From Lucinisca nassula (lineage: Eukaryota; Mollusca; Bivalvia; Lucinida; Lucinidae), in the NCBI GenBank assembly GCA_963580285.1, contig OY757011.1, positions 204,493,644-204,557,643 of the forward strand: a stretch of 64,000 nucleotides of DNA. Reading direction: 5' to 3'. Shown here in pieces: positions 54,486 through 64,000 of the stretch. How positions within the stretch are numbered: the stretch's first letter is position 1; each line of letters begins with the position of its first letter. Under the pieces are notes generated by a model. The model had not been told where the DNA came from, did not search any database, and was given only the letters and a program-made list of their open reading frames with translations. A program made the position numbers and the translations under genes.

Positions 54486-54880
54486 AATAAGACGTCGCAG
54501 CCAAGTACTGTCACCGATCACTGTCACAGAAGGACCCTGTTACAGCTGGGCACAGACATATAAGAGCACTGTCACAGCCAAGTACTGTCACTGCCGGTCA
54601 CTGTCACAACCGAGCACTGCCACAGAGGAGCACTGCCACAGTTTAGAACTGTAACAGCCGATCACTGTCACAACCGAGCACTGCCACAGAGGAGCACTGC
54701 CGCTGTGTAGAACTGTAACAGTCGATCACTGTCACAGACGATCACTGTCACAACCGAGCACTGCCACAGAGGAGCACTATTACAACATATCACTGTCACA
54801 ACCGAACTAAGCTAAGCACAGTCACAGAAGAGCACTGTCACATTTTAGCACTGTCACAGCCGAGTACTGTAACGGCCAAA
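54486..54880. repeat. CACTGTCACA minisatellite
   Basis: Irregular 18-24-bp units of the type GAGCACTGCCACAGAG / GATCACTGTCACAACC, more than 15 repeats. Confidence 0.9.
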
Positions 54881-55349
54881 CAACCTTTATCTTGGTGAAG
54901 CGTAGAAGCACAGGCCCGACCTGCACCATTGTTGTTCGCAAATATTACAACAGGTTTTCTATTGACGTGGCTCTTTGTCGGACGAGGCCGAACATATTTT
55001 GACACATAGAACCCATGTCTTTGACTGAGCTGCCAGAATGAGCCTTGTTTATTATGTGTTGCCAGCGTATACCATTAGCTCTAGCATTTGACGTTAGCAT
55101 AAATTTCTGTCAGGTTAAGAAATGTTAGACGCTAATAATTATATATCTATCATGCCGTGTTCTCAGAAAATCTGACACCGATTCATTTCACGCTCTTAAC
55201 TTTGCTTCTCATTGAAGAAAGCGGTAGACGGATAATCAAGAATATTTGATATTTTTGCCACCAATACAGTAGATGTGCACAAAACGAAGCCATCGATGCA
55301 CCAGGATTTAGCGCATTACCTTTAACATATAGCGAACACCCGTGCGACA
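54881..55349. other. no recognised feature
   Basis: Non-coding; no repeat family recognised. Confidence 0.45.
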
Positions 55350-55735
55350 TAGTGCATTTTGTTTTTCAGTATCAAAAGTGGCTACCTTTCTGATAAATGT
55401 TCTTATTTATACCGCGAACATAGGTTGTGGCTAAACTCGTAAGAACCACCTCATTGAGGCGGTTCCAATGAGGCGGTTCTAACGACTACCAAACAGCCTA
55501 TATCTTGGAGCAGAAATATTGCAAAATTATGTAGAGGAAACTGGAGTTTACGGGGGTATACATTATTTTTCTTATTTTCTGCTATAAGAGAGAGGATGTG
55601 GGTACTTGTTAGAATCGCCTCAATGAGGCGGTTCTAACATGCACACCCAAATTATATTTGCAGTATAAATACGAAAAATATCACGGATTTTAATAAGAAA
55701 AGTAACCATTTTGGAGATGTGCAAATTGATCTCTG
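55350..55735. mobile_element. two overlapping HP1 variant-2 copies
   Basis: First core near 55420-55495 (ATAGGTTGTGGCTAAACTCG, two half-palindromes). The second, near 55590-55650 (GTGGGTACTTGTTAGAATCG), ends with AGTAACCATTTTGGAGATGTG. Confidence 0.8.
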
Positions 55736-55805
55736 TGTCACACGGATGTGTCATCGTAACGGTACTATGACGTCACAACGACAAGAATAGCACAGCTATG
55801 AATAT

Positions 55806-55990
55806 CCGTTGCCTGGAGATGGCCAGCAGCAGTCACGTGATAACCCTTGCCTGGAGATGACCAGTAGCATTCACGTGATAACCCTTGCCTGGAGATGATC
55901 AGTAATAGTCACGTGATAACCTTTGCCCGGATGTGACCAGTAATAGTCACGTGATAAACGTTGTCTGGATATGACCAGTAATAGTCACTT
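55806..55990. repeat. 38-bp minisatellite, five units, with CACGTG
   Basis: GCCTGGAGATG-type starts at 55811, 55849, 55887, 55925 and 55963, exactly 38 bp apart. The first four units have TCACGTGATAA (E-box), the fifth CACTTGG. Confidence 0.93.
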
Positions 55991-56551
55991 GGATATTAAC
56001 AATGTTAACAATCGACCCAAAACAGAAGAACATTGTCTTCATATTAAAATGTTGGATAACTTTTCTGCGATAATTGGCAATAGAATGTGTCACGATTCTT
56101 TCTTTCTTGTTGACATTATTATTAGAGATCGTTTCCGCGAAAGGCAAATGGCAACGCTGTCAATAGCAACAGACAGAACAGAAATGCAGTGATCAACCTG
56201 TGTATGATTTTATGAGATTGTATCAGTCCTACGGCTATAGGCCAGCAAATGACAATTCTTTTCGTGCACCTGTGCAAGCTATTTGAGCTCTGGTAGCAGG
56301 ACCGTCACTGTTACAGCCCGTGCATCATCGATAATGTCTGAGCAAGGGCATCTACCAAAACAAAAAAGACTCAGATCAGCAATTGAATTTACCCAGTCTG
56401 GATAGTCTCCGCTCTTCAGCTGGGCAAGAGGTCATTGAAATCTCGTACGAACAGCTAAGACTCTGATAAAGACGGGGCGGAAGCGCCGGATGATTTGTCT
56501 TCGCTGATCTTACACGTCCTTTTGTGGCCTATAAATAGCCCTGGTTCAATT
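55991..56551. other. no recognised feature
   Basis: Short unmatched frames only. Confidence 0.45.
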
Positions 56552-56555
56552 ATAT

Positions 56556-56791
56556 GGGCCCCGTCAAGCGATTTTGGTACTTATCGCCTATGCAAGCAGC
56601 GAAGGTTCAGGCGAGCCTGCGCATCCGCGCAGTCTCGCCAGAACCTTCGCTGCTCGCTCATACAAGCAGTGAAACGAGAGGAACCTTCACACAAAAAGCC
56701 ATATCCCTGGCCCCTCTGAATGGCTGGGCATGCGCAGTTAAAACTTGTCATGACGGAATGCTCGAAGACCCAAATTCGCTTGGCGGGGCTC
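56556..56791. mobile_element. 236-bp MITE copy 2, inverted
   Basis: Ends GGGCCCCGTCAAGCGA and TCGCTTGGCGGGGCTC; ATAT at 56552-56555 and 56792-56795. Confidence 0.94.
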
Positions 56792-57081
56792 ATATTGTTT
56801 CGTCCCACTTTATAACGGAGACCATTCCTTTCGCTCCTCGGGGGAGGCAAAATCAGCTTTATATAATTGCAAATAATGGACGTGTTTAGGAGAACAATTA
56901 CTTTAAAATATCGAAGGACGATCGATTTCTTGGTGTTGTCTACGTGACTTAAAGTGGTTTAGGCATTTAACCGCCTTTCAAATACATTTCATAATTTCTG
57001 CTTTCCGTTCTTGGGCACTGCAAAAGATATCATGTCTGTATTACTCGGAAAAATCTTACTATGTAGTACACGGAGGGACGG

Positions 57082-57290
57082 GCCTCCGTGGCCTAGTGGA
57101 TAAGAGCGCTGACTCTTAATCATTAGGTCTCTCACCGCTATGGGTTCGGTCACATGCGAGACGCCAAGTTCTGCAACGGAAGGTCAGGTGGTTTTCTCCG
57201 TGTACTCCGGTTTTCGCCCACCTCTGATTAACGATCGGCTCGATATGAGTGAAATAATCTTGAAAGGGCCGTAAAACCAAAACCAAAAAA
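57082..57290 (+). mobile_element. tRNA-Lys-like SINE, intact
   Basis: GGCCTAGTGGATAAGAGCGC (A box), GACTCTTAATCATTAGG (Lys-CUU-like anticodon arm), weak B box GGGTTCGGTCA, body AGTTCTGCAACGGAAGGTCA, tail GGGCCGTAAAACCAAAAC plus poly-A. The acceptor stem does not pair, so not a tRNA gene. Confidence 0.88.
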
Positions 57291-57327
57291 AAAAAAAATA
57301 AAAAAAAAAAACAGTACACGCAAGGTA

Positions 57328-57455
57328 AAATATTGAAAAATAATAATAATAATAACCCACTGAGGGTCAATGGTGAGATCTAACTGGCCGAAACGATCTA
57401 GTCTTGTACACGCCAGACTTTTCAGCTCTGTGATGTATTCCTTGCTTGTCTGTTG
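57328..57455 (+). repeat. hammerhead repeat relic 1
   Basis: GGGTCAATGGTGAG, then TGGCCGAAACGATCTAGTC: aligned with the ribozymes but CUGAUGA is lost. Downstream TTTTCAGCTCTGTGATGTAT and TCCTTGCTTG match the 260-bp unit. Confidence 0.78.
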
Positions 57456-57479
57456 TATCATAATTTACCCACCCTGCTA

Positions 57480-57570
57480 GCATTCTACATAAATCTACAG
57501 CGGGCCGTTAGCGGCCCGTCAGCTACCCTGACGGGCCGCTAACGGCCCGCTGTAGATTTATGTAGAATGC
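57480..57570. repeat. perfect 43-bp-arm palindrome
   Basis: Arms 57480-57522 and 57528-57570 are exact complements (GCATTCTACATAAATCTACA, GCGGGCCGTTAGCGGCCCGT) around a 5-base loop CTACC. Confidence 0.95.
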
Positions 57571-57694
57571 TTACTGGGCAATCGAGTTGTTTACAAAACC
57601 TTGAATTGTTTCGTTCAGTCGCATAAATAGCCAACATGAAATAGCAAGCCAGAAGCTATGTAGTACAATGCTAGGACCACACGAAACATAAAAT

Positions 57695-57930
57695 GAGCCC
57701 CGCCAAGCGAATTTGGGTCTTCGAGCATTCCGTCATGACAAATTTTAACTGCGCATGCCCAGCCATTCAGAGGGACCAGGGATATGGCTTTCTGTCTGAA
57801 GGTTCCTCTTGATTCACTGCTTGTATGAGCGAGCAGCGAAGGTTCTGGCGAGACTGCGCGGATGCGCAGGCTCGCCTGAACCTTCGCTGCTCGCATAGGC
57901 GATAAGTACCAAAATCGCTTGACGGGGCCC
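57695..57930. mobile_element. 236-bp MITE copy 3
   Basis: Ends GAGCCCCGCCAAGCGA and TCGCTTGACGGGGCCC; AAAT at 57691-57694 and 57931-57934. Confidence 0.94.
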
Positions 57931-58104
57931 AAATGGTGTAACATAGCTGTGATTTACACTTTCAGCCTTGAAGACAAACACAGATGAGTATTCAAACAGT
58001 GTAGATCCTGATGAGACTGTTGTCATTCTGTAAACTCGTTTCACAAAAAGCTCTCCATTCCCAACTTGAGAGATTAAAATAGAATAGTACGGAAGCCGAT
58101 TGCT

Positions 58105-58390
58105 TAGGTTTAAGCCGCCCAGTGAAATTCGTTTCACTGACCGTTCTAAGGCGGTTCTTCTGTCGTGGTTTATTTTTGTTATGTATTGTCTTTGAGTGTG
58201 TGTATTGCTTATATTTTTGTTGCGGTTAGCCAATTGGTCATTTGTGGGAAATTGACTGTCCTTTTGGCTTTCCGCTATTGGTGTTTCCATTAGGTCTGTT
58301 GTTTCATGTTTGTGTTTCTTTCCCGTTGGTGTATCTGATGGTAGTTGTGGGTTAATTTTATCTATTCCGGATCATTGCCATCATTTCTAT
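58105..58390 (+). mobile_element. Penelope-like retroelement, 3' fragment
   Basis: From CCCAGTGAAATTCGTTTCAC to ATTGCCATCATTTCTATTT; 5'-truncated. Confidence 0.84.
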
Positions 58391-58544
58391 TTAAAAATGT
58401 CATAACTCTCCCGTTTCTTTATAAAGCGTCTAAATGAGCCCAATACCGGCTAAGTAAAATGTCACATACCGGCTTCCGTAGAATAGCATGCACCTGTCTT
58501 GAACGTTAACGCGGTGGTAATGTTACGTTTTCATGTCTTTCGGG

Positions 58545-58794
58545 TGAAATTAGTGAAATTCTTCTTATTGATACACCAGTCATAGATTGTGGAATATTCT
58601 TCGAGGTTTGAACAGTTTCACGGGATTAGTTGACATACTACCGAAATCATAACGTTGAAAAGTGGCTATTCGCTGTTTCCTTACACTTGCTCCTTGATTC
58701 ATGCTTTTAAATCTACTTCATTGACATGGTGCTAACGAGCTCCCACAATCTAGTAGAAACAAAGCAAAAATAGTAACAATTTAACAATGATTCA
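58545..58794. mobile_element. HP1 core split by ~120 bp
   Basis: Left half CATAGATTGTGGAATATTCT near 58580; right half TGGTGCTAACGAGCTCCCAC near 58726-58750; unrelated DNA between. Confidence 0.6.
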
Positions 58795-59030
58795 GGGCCC
58801 AGTTTTCAAAGCATCGTAAGCGAGTTCGTTAGTGGTAAAACAGTTAAACTAGTCTAGCAAGTATATCATCTTATACTACAGTATGTTTCCTTAAAAAATG
58901 TAAGTAGCTTTTGCAAATGCAAGCTGCTCACATTTTATCTGAAAATTATTAGTATATGTGTCATATGAAATGATCAAATTCCTTATGATTCGTTTACGAA
59001 CGACACTGTTATTTTTTAACAACAGGGCCC
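58795..59030. mobile_element. GGGCCAGTTGTTC MITE copy 3, inverted
   Basis: Ends GGGCCCAGTTTTCAAAGC and AACAACAGGGCCC; hairpin AAAATGTAAGTAGC / GCTGCTCACATTTT. Confidence 0.82.
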
Positions 59031-59174
59031 AGGTTTCAGAGACAGGTAAGAAAGCCTTATCCCACACGGATGGGTTGCCCTGACGTATCATACGCTCACA
59101 GGTCATTGGAACGTTCAAACCTGTTACAAAAAACACAACCCTGTGATATAATGCTTTCTTTCATGCTGGTACGA

Positions 59175-59382
59175 GCACAAGCCTACACAAATACATTGTA
59201 AATTTTACCGCCGAAAAAATATAGATTGTGGCTACACCGAGGCGGTTCTAACGAATACCCGCAATCTATATTTTAGAGCAAAAATAAGAAAACAAAAAGG
59301 TTTACCCTTGTTAACCCCAGTTTGTCTATATAAAGGTGGGGTTCAAGGGGGTCAGATTTACAAGGGCGTGTTTTCATGATGT
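59175..59382. mobile_element. HP1 MITE, left half-core deleted
   Basis: TTACCGCCGAAAAAATATAG, a shortened core, CTATATAAAGGTGGGGTTC and the terminus GGGCGTGTTTTCATGATG. Confidence 0.85.
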
Positions 59383-59394
59383 TGGTTATTTATA

Positions 59395-59565
59395 TTTATG
59401 CTTCAAACACAAATTGAGGCCGCTCGTTAGAACCAGGCGATTCTGACGAGTACCCTCGATCTATTGAGCTAAAACAACTAAGATAATGTATATATATCTT
59501 GCCACAGTAAACCCCCGCATTTTCTCTTTATAAAATGGAGTGTTCGAAGGTGTTCATTACACGCA
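59395..59565. mobile_element. HP1 MITE, second partial
   Basis: GCCGCTCGTTAGAACC / GATTCTGACGAGTACCC core and ATAAAATGGAGTGTTC arm. Confidence 0.75.
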
Positions 59566-60371
59566 AAATAAGGGATAAATAAGTTTCTGATAAACGGTAG
59601 GCTCTTTGATCTGTCATATAAAACTTCATCCTTGCTGTGGAATTAATGATCTTTGTCTGCACGAGCCAGAAATATATCATTACAGGAAAATAATTCAACC
59701 CTATTTAGATGCTCGCTCGATATGCATTGCAGTTCTATAAATCAATCCATACAAATTGGTAGTTCTTTGTCGTTTTTTCTAGACACTGACGTAAGTTCCA
59801 ATAATAATAAGTAATTATAAGTAAAATATAATACCACGTATTCTGAGGATTGCTATCCATTTTCTTTCTCTTTTCAATCTAAACTATTTTATTATAAAGG
59901 GGATGCAGGCTCTGACAAAACACTCCCAGCAGACCCACAAAATGTAGGCAACGTCAGATATTTGAAGTCGATGTATCAACTTTGATGCGACGATTCACGG
60001 ACGGGCAGGTTTACTGCTTTTACTTTCGTTCAAAATCAACGTTTATAGCCTGACTTACGTATTTGGGGCTTTTTTAAGAAACATGCAATCTTTGACATGC
60101 TAGTCGAAAACATTTAATCAACAGTGAAGAATTCCCCATGTGCCTTAACGCAATTTTAGATCAACGAGAAAGCAAAACCCAGAGTACAATTACAGGGTAA
60201 ATTGTATCACTTTATCTTTTAACACACGTTTTCAGTCCCCGTTACAATTATGGTTTATTAAATAGATGTCTGTAGAGACCCAAAAGGTAATGGAATAATG
60301 CATGTCTTTGACATATGCGGTATCAGTCACGACTGGAAAATGACTACGCCTACATGGCGTCTTTGTCTTGA
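59566..60371. other. mostly unrecognised
   Basis: 59925-60000 resembles the CCCAGCAGGCACA MITE left end (CTCCCAGCAGACCCAC) but is decayed. No gene. Confidence 0.5.
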
Positions 60372-60602
60372 TTAACCCATTCATTACCAGTAACCCCTAA
60401 ATGAGTACCTTGGCAAACAGTGCAGGCCCAGATCAGACGCCGCAGAACGCGGCGTCTGATCAGGGCCTCCACTGTTTGCTAAAAGTTCAGCCATTCTGAT
60501 AATAAATTTTGAAGAAAACACAACCTGACACCTTTAAATTTTGAAATGGACTCCTGCTATATATTAGGAGGAAGATTCCATTTGGTACAAAAAGGGTTAA
60601 AC
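60372..60602. mobile_element. TTAA-2 MITE copy 2
   Basis: 231 bp, TTAA at both ends (60372-60375, 60599-60602). Right end CCATTTGGTACAAAAAGGG. Hairpin AACAGTGCAGGCCCAGATCA with inner stem CGCCGCAGAACGCGGCG. Confidence 0.9.
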
Positions 60603-60863
60603 TGCAAGCCTTCCGTTCGTGACAGCACATTTTAAAATTTCTATTTTCCATGATGCAGCCAATGGCAAAAGTCGCCTTGGTTTACTGTTATTTTTAATCC
60701 ATTTTCAACTTTCGAGAATCATTCAGAAGTCCATTTCGAAACCTAGGGTGTCTCCTGGGGTTCCTATCATTCTCTATTTATATTTTTGGCAAAAGCAAAC
60801 GCCCTGATCAGACACCCAATTTTGTGAGTTTGGAAGAGTGAGTCAGGAAGATGAGTTTGGAAA

Positions 60864-61325
60864 ATAGAAGTGAAGGCAATAATCAGGAATCGATACAATT
60901 AACCCACACCTCCCATCAAAGACACTGAAGGGAAAGAAACACAAACATGAAACAACTAGACCCTAATGGAAACATCACTAGCGGAAAGCCAAAAGGACAG
61001 TTACTTTCCGACAAAATGGCCAATTGGCTATCCAAAACAAAATAATATATGCGATACAAACACTCAAAAACAAACCATAACAAAAATAAACCAAGACAGA
61101 AGAACCGCCTTGGAACGGCCAGTGAAACGAATTCCATTGTGGGACTTTAATCGATTTTACGTGGCCACAATCCTCGCTCTTACTTCCGTCGCGATTTAGA
61201 CAAACAATTTAATCAGTCCGCATGAAGGCCTCCTGACTCATTAGTGCAACATCTCCATGAACACAAAAATCAATCAACCACAGAGATGGAACAACGGTGA
61301 GGACTCGACCGCAAGAAACCACTGA
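60864..61325 (-). mobile_element. Penelope-like retroelement, 3' fragment
   Basis: Minus strand, 3' terminus at 60864, extends to about the TTTCAGTGGTTTCTTGC phrase. Confidence 0.86.
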
Positions 61326-61549
61326 AACCACATCGCATCATGTTAGCTACTTGTACCCGTCAGAATGCATAGGCATCAGGGGATAGGGTCGCATTTGAGG
61401 GTGGGCCTTTTTCAAAATATTATAGTAGTAGGGTCAGTAATGGCATGGTTGCTCATAGAAATTGTGTTATGTGGATATATTGTGCCAATTTGGGCTAGTT
61501 TGCTGAGTATCTATAGTTTTATGAAATGGAATACGAAACTAAAACACCA

Positions 61550-61787
61550 GGGGCCAGTTGTTCAAAACTAACGACGTCGTTAGTCAACGTATCGTTAACA
61601 CTTTGATCATTAAATATGGCAAATATGCTAAAAAAATTTGCTGAAAAAATGTGAGCAGCTTTTGCAAAGCTGCTCGCATTTTTTCAGCAAAAATACCAAC
61701 ATTTTCGATATTGTACTTGCTAGAACACTTAATAATTTTACCACTTACAAGATTGTTAAGCTAACGATGCTTTGAACAACTGGTCCC
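61550..61787. mobile_element. GGGCCAGTTGTTC MITE copy 2
   Basis: Ends GGGGCCAGTTGTTCAAA and TTTGAACAACTGGTCCC; hairpin AAAAATGTGAGCAGCTTTTG with complement. Single first segment, no 52-bp amplification. Confidence 0.9.
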
Positions 61788-61899
61788 AGCTGCCTGGATG
61801 CTGTGAAAGGCCAATGTGCAGCGGCATATCTGAATTCAAGAAGGTATCTTTGGCACTAAAAGGAACTGTGTTTTTTTTTTTTTTTCAAAGAATATTTCT

Positions 61900-62060
61900 G
61901 GTTCCGTTTCTGTTTCTATGAGGTCATTGTTTCTAAGTGTCGCATTTTGAAAATTTTTGCCGGATACTAATGATGAAGCCTAATTGGCCGAAACTAACTT
62001 CATGTAGTCTGGCCTAGGAAAAATAATCTAGTACACTGCATATTTTTGTCTAGCTTCAAA
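61900..62060 (+). repeat. hammerhead repeat relic 2
   Basis: AATGATGAAGCCTAATTGGC then CGAAAC and TAGTCTGGCC: stem II and GAAA are kept, but the essential C of CUGAUGA is A. Flanks match the 260-bp unit. Confidence 0.8.
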
Positions 62061-62283
62061 AGGAGATCATATTTGATGCCAATCAAACTAACTTTGGTCC
62101 ACTTCAGATGCCCGCCAACAATCTAAAATAAACTCTTCCATATACGGCTTTAACTGCCTATTATCAGAGTCTCGACCAATGAAATCGTGTTTTCAGCGAA
62201 CTCTCAGATCATACTGCGTACTCACTAAGTAGAGCTTTTTCCATCTGCGTCAAGAAGCTTTGTGTCATCTGAAATTCATATAC
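62061..62283. other. no recognised feature
   Basis: Non-coding; nothing supported. Confidence 0.4.
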
Positions 62284-62347
62284 CGCTCAGCAAAGACTCA
62301 GATTAGCCTGCGCATATGCGCAGGCTGATCTGAGTCTTTGCTGAGCG
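62284..62347. repeat. 64-bp palindrome
   Basis: CGCTCAGCAAAGACTCAGAT with CCTGCGCATATGCGCAGG at the centre and the complement; one mismatch. A related broken copy lies around 31590-31710. Confidence 0.85.
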
Positions 62348-63123
62348 CGTACATCCTACTTCACTGTTTCTCTTGAAGCGCCTCATTTCATGAAGACACG
62401 AACTCTCATTGTTCAAGGTGGCAACCCATTAATTTTTATGATGCAAAACAATACAATTGATGGACAAAATCTCCTACTTCCTTATAATATACCCACACAA
62501 ACCACACATAGGAGCTATTTCTGGCCTTTCAGTTGTCAGACATTTTAGATTGTTCATATTTACATCATATTACCACGAATACAACCAAATTTATGGGCGT
62601 TTTAGTCTTCGGTCGTATTTTACATCGTCTTTTGTTGAAAAATGAGAATTCCAAATATTGGATTGCTGGGACATAAGCCATTGATGAAACAAAGACGCAA
62701 GAAATGTACTTCCAGAGAGGTCGGCTAACAAAACGCGCAAGCAATGTTACAGAAGCTTTATGTTTTGTAGACAATAATGAATTTCATGATCAGAGACAGA
62801 AACATAGGGGTAACTTTAATTTGGAGTGCAAGCAAGCAATGATAACACCGCTAGACTCGTGTAGCCTTCACAGTACTATGTTGGAGTTCTAGATGGCACC
62901 AGACTCATCAACTGTCACGTGACGGACGAAAGACTACCTTTTACTGAACTAGACCAGTTGTGCAATTTAATTGATTATTTATCATCTAGATAGTGTCTGA
63001 TATGTTAATCAAGCTGACAAGACCAAAGACGACATTTTCAAATTAAGACTTCCTGAAGCTTTAAGTATATCTATCTATCTCCTCTTATATCTTCGCAGAC
63101 GTGAGCGAAGAAGTATGATAAGT
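62348..63123. other. no supported gene
   Basis: Frames of 60-70 codons on both strands without family match. 62990-63085 is the dispersed repeat also at 47383. Confidence 0.45.
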
Positions 63124-63346
63124 TTTTACCCTTTTTGTACCAAATGGAATCTTCCTCCTTACCAGGAATCCATTTCAAACTTTAGGGGTGACAGGTTTTT
63201 TTTCTTCAAAAGCTTTTTAGAAAATGGCTTAACTTTTCTCATACAGTGTAGGCCCTGATCAGACGCCGCGTTCTGCGGCGTCTGATCTGGGCCTCCACTG
63301 TTTGTCCTGGTACCCGTTTTGGGGTTTCCGGTACTAAATGGGTTAA
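63124..63346. mobile_element. TTAA-2 MITE copy 3
   Basis: Left ACCCTTTTTGTACCAAATGG (TTAA decayed), right CCGGTACTAAATGGGTTAA. Hairpin CAGTGTAGGCCCTGATCAGA with CGCCGCGTTCTGCGGCG. Confidence 0.88.
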
Positions 63347-63449
63347 GCCACACAAAACAGACAGCACTGCTGGGTTGATTGTCTTCGAGTGTAGGCTGGA
63401 ACCATGGTCCTGAACGGGTACTTAGATTGTTTCGTTTAACCCTTAAATA

Positions 63450-63618
63450 GAAGCCTCCGTGGTCGAGTGGTTACGCTACTCGCCTTGTAAACCAGGGGTC
63501 GCAGGTTCGATTCCGGGCTTCTCCAGACTTTCGGATGAGTCTTTAAACCGAGGTCCCGTCTCCGTATGACCTTAGCTGTTGGTGGGACGTAAAACTGAAA
63601 CACTCACTGAAACACTCA
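63450..63618 (+). mobile_element. tRNA-Thr-like SINE with 14-bp target duplication
   Basis: 169 bp. GCCTCCGTGGTCGAGTGG (A box), GCCTTGTAAACCAGGGGTCG (tRNA-Thr(UGU)-like anticodon arm), GGTTCGATTCCGGGC (B box), tail GGGACGTAAAACTGAAAC. TTAACCCTTAAATA is repeated exactly at 63436-63449 and 63619-63632. The acceptor stem does not pair, so this is a SINE and not a tRNA gene. Confidence 0.92.
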
Positions 63619-63639
63619 TTAACCCTTAAATACTTGAAT

Positions 63640-63715
63640 TTTAAGCAAACAATGTAGACCATGACCAGACGCCGCATTCTGCGGCGTCTGATCTTGGTCT
63701 ACACTGCTTACCAAG
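63640..63715. mobile_element. AAACAGTGTAGA-type hairpin, target of the SINE
   Basis: ACAATGTAGACCATGACCAG, CGCCGCATTCTGCGGCG, CTGATCTTGGTCTACACTG. Together with 63360-63449 it is probably a TTAA-type element that the SINE entered. Confidence 0.75.
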
Positions 63716-63751
63716 CCCAAGCTATGAACTCATTCTACACTGACCATTGTT

Positions 63752-64000
63752 ACATCACGTTAACAAGTCCATGTAATGAACACTCCTAAACCCAACTTTA
63801 TTTAGAGAAAATTGGGGTTTACGGAGGTATACATTATTTTTCTTATTTCTGCGTCAAGACATAGGTTGTGGGTACTCGTTAGAACTGCCTCAATCTCAAC
63901 AGAACCGTTCTAACAACCTGTGTTTGCAGTATAAATAAGAAAAATATTACGGATGTTCATCAGAAAAGTAGCTATTATGGGAGTATGGAGATGTGAAAAA
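63752..64000. mobile_element. HP1 MITE, variant-2, cut by the window edge
   Basis: CATCACGTTAACAAGTCCAT, GGGGTTTACGGAGGTATACA, core ATAGGTTGTGGGTACTCGTT with a deleted partner, then AGTAGCTATTATGGGAG and GGAGATGTG. Confidence 0.85.

Noticed and set aside
57082..57155. tRNA-Lys gene
   Set aside because: Same reason: head of a SINE with poly-A tail, and a second copy at 43288.
51592..57944. Repeated protein-like text with SPEPSLLAHTSSE in three places
   Set aside because: It is the translation of the three 236-bp MITE copies, a non-coding palindromic element.
63450..63522. tRNA-Thr gene
   Set aside because: D, anticodon and T arms look right but the acceptor stem does not pair, and it continues into a SINE body with a 14-bp target duplication.

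Overview
This is a gene-poor, AT-rich animal nuclear window. The repeat content (Penelope-like retroelement fragments, tRNA-derived SINEs, long foldback MITEs, hammerhead-ribozyme tandem repeats) and a spliced F-box/LRR gene suggest a lophotrochozoan, most likely a bivalve mollusc. That assignment is inference from repeat style, not from a marker gene.

The only host gene I can support is the 3' end of an FBXL16-like gene on the minus strand. Its last coding exon is 21355-21503 and the exon before it is 24224-24372. Both have consensus splice sites, matching phases and conserved LRR protein sequence. I could not find the upstream exons; they are either beyond 64000 or hidden in what I call empty.

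Everything else recognisable is mobile or repetitive DNA. Left part (1-17000): a mariner element with a dead transposase, split by a 1.9-kb insertion; four TTAA-flanked MITEs of 209-213 bp; a tandem dimer carrying hammerhead ribozymes; a 52-bp tandem array grown from the end of a MITE; several SINEs and palindromes. Middle (17000-24500): a degenerate ~30-bp satellite invaded by a SINE, a TTAA-flanked element and a second hammerhead dimer, followed by the FBXL16 exons with a Tc1 relic and a Penelope 3' fragment in the intron. Right part (24500-64000): nested SINEs, a 3.7-kb long-inverted-repeat composite with three 743-bp tandem units, a three-level nest (LINE containing MITE containing Penelope-like element), two pogo-like MITEs, three identically sized 236-bp MITEs, minisatellites and perfect palindromes.

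Three threads run through the window. (1) HP1: more than twenty copies of a foldback MITE built on one conserved palindromic core, which also occurs inside pogo-like elements with different ends. (2) Hammerhead tandem repeats (retrozyme-like): two dimers with four well-formed type I cores plus two dead relics. (3) Seven fragments of one Penelope-like retroelement that share the same 3' end and differ in 5' truncation. Its reverse transcriptase is a plausible, unproven source of machinery for the hammerhead repeats.

Repeat names (HP1, TTAA-1, TTAA-2, 236-bp, N, M and so on) are local labels. Boundaries of dispersed repeats are usually good to about 5-20 bases; where a target-site duplication was read they are exact.
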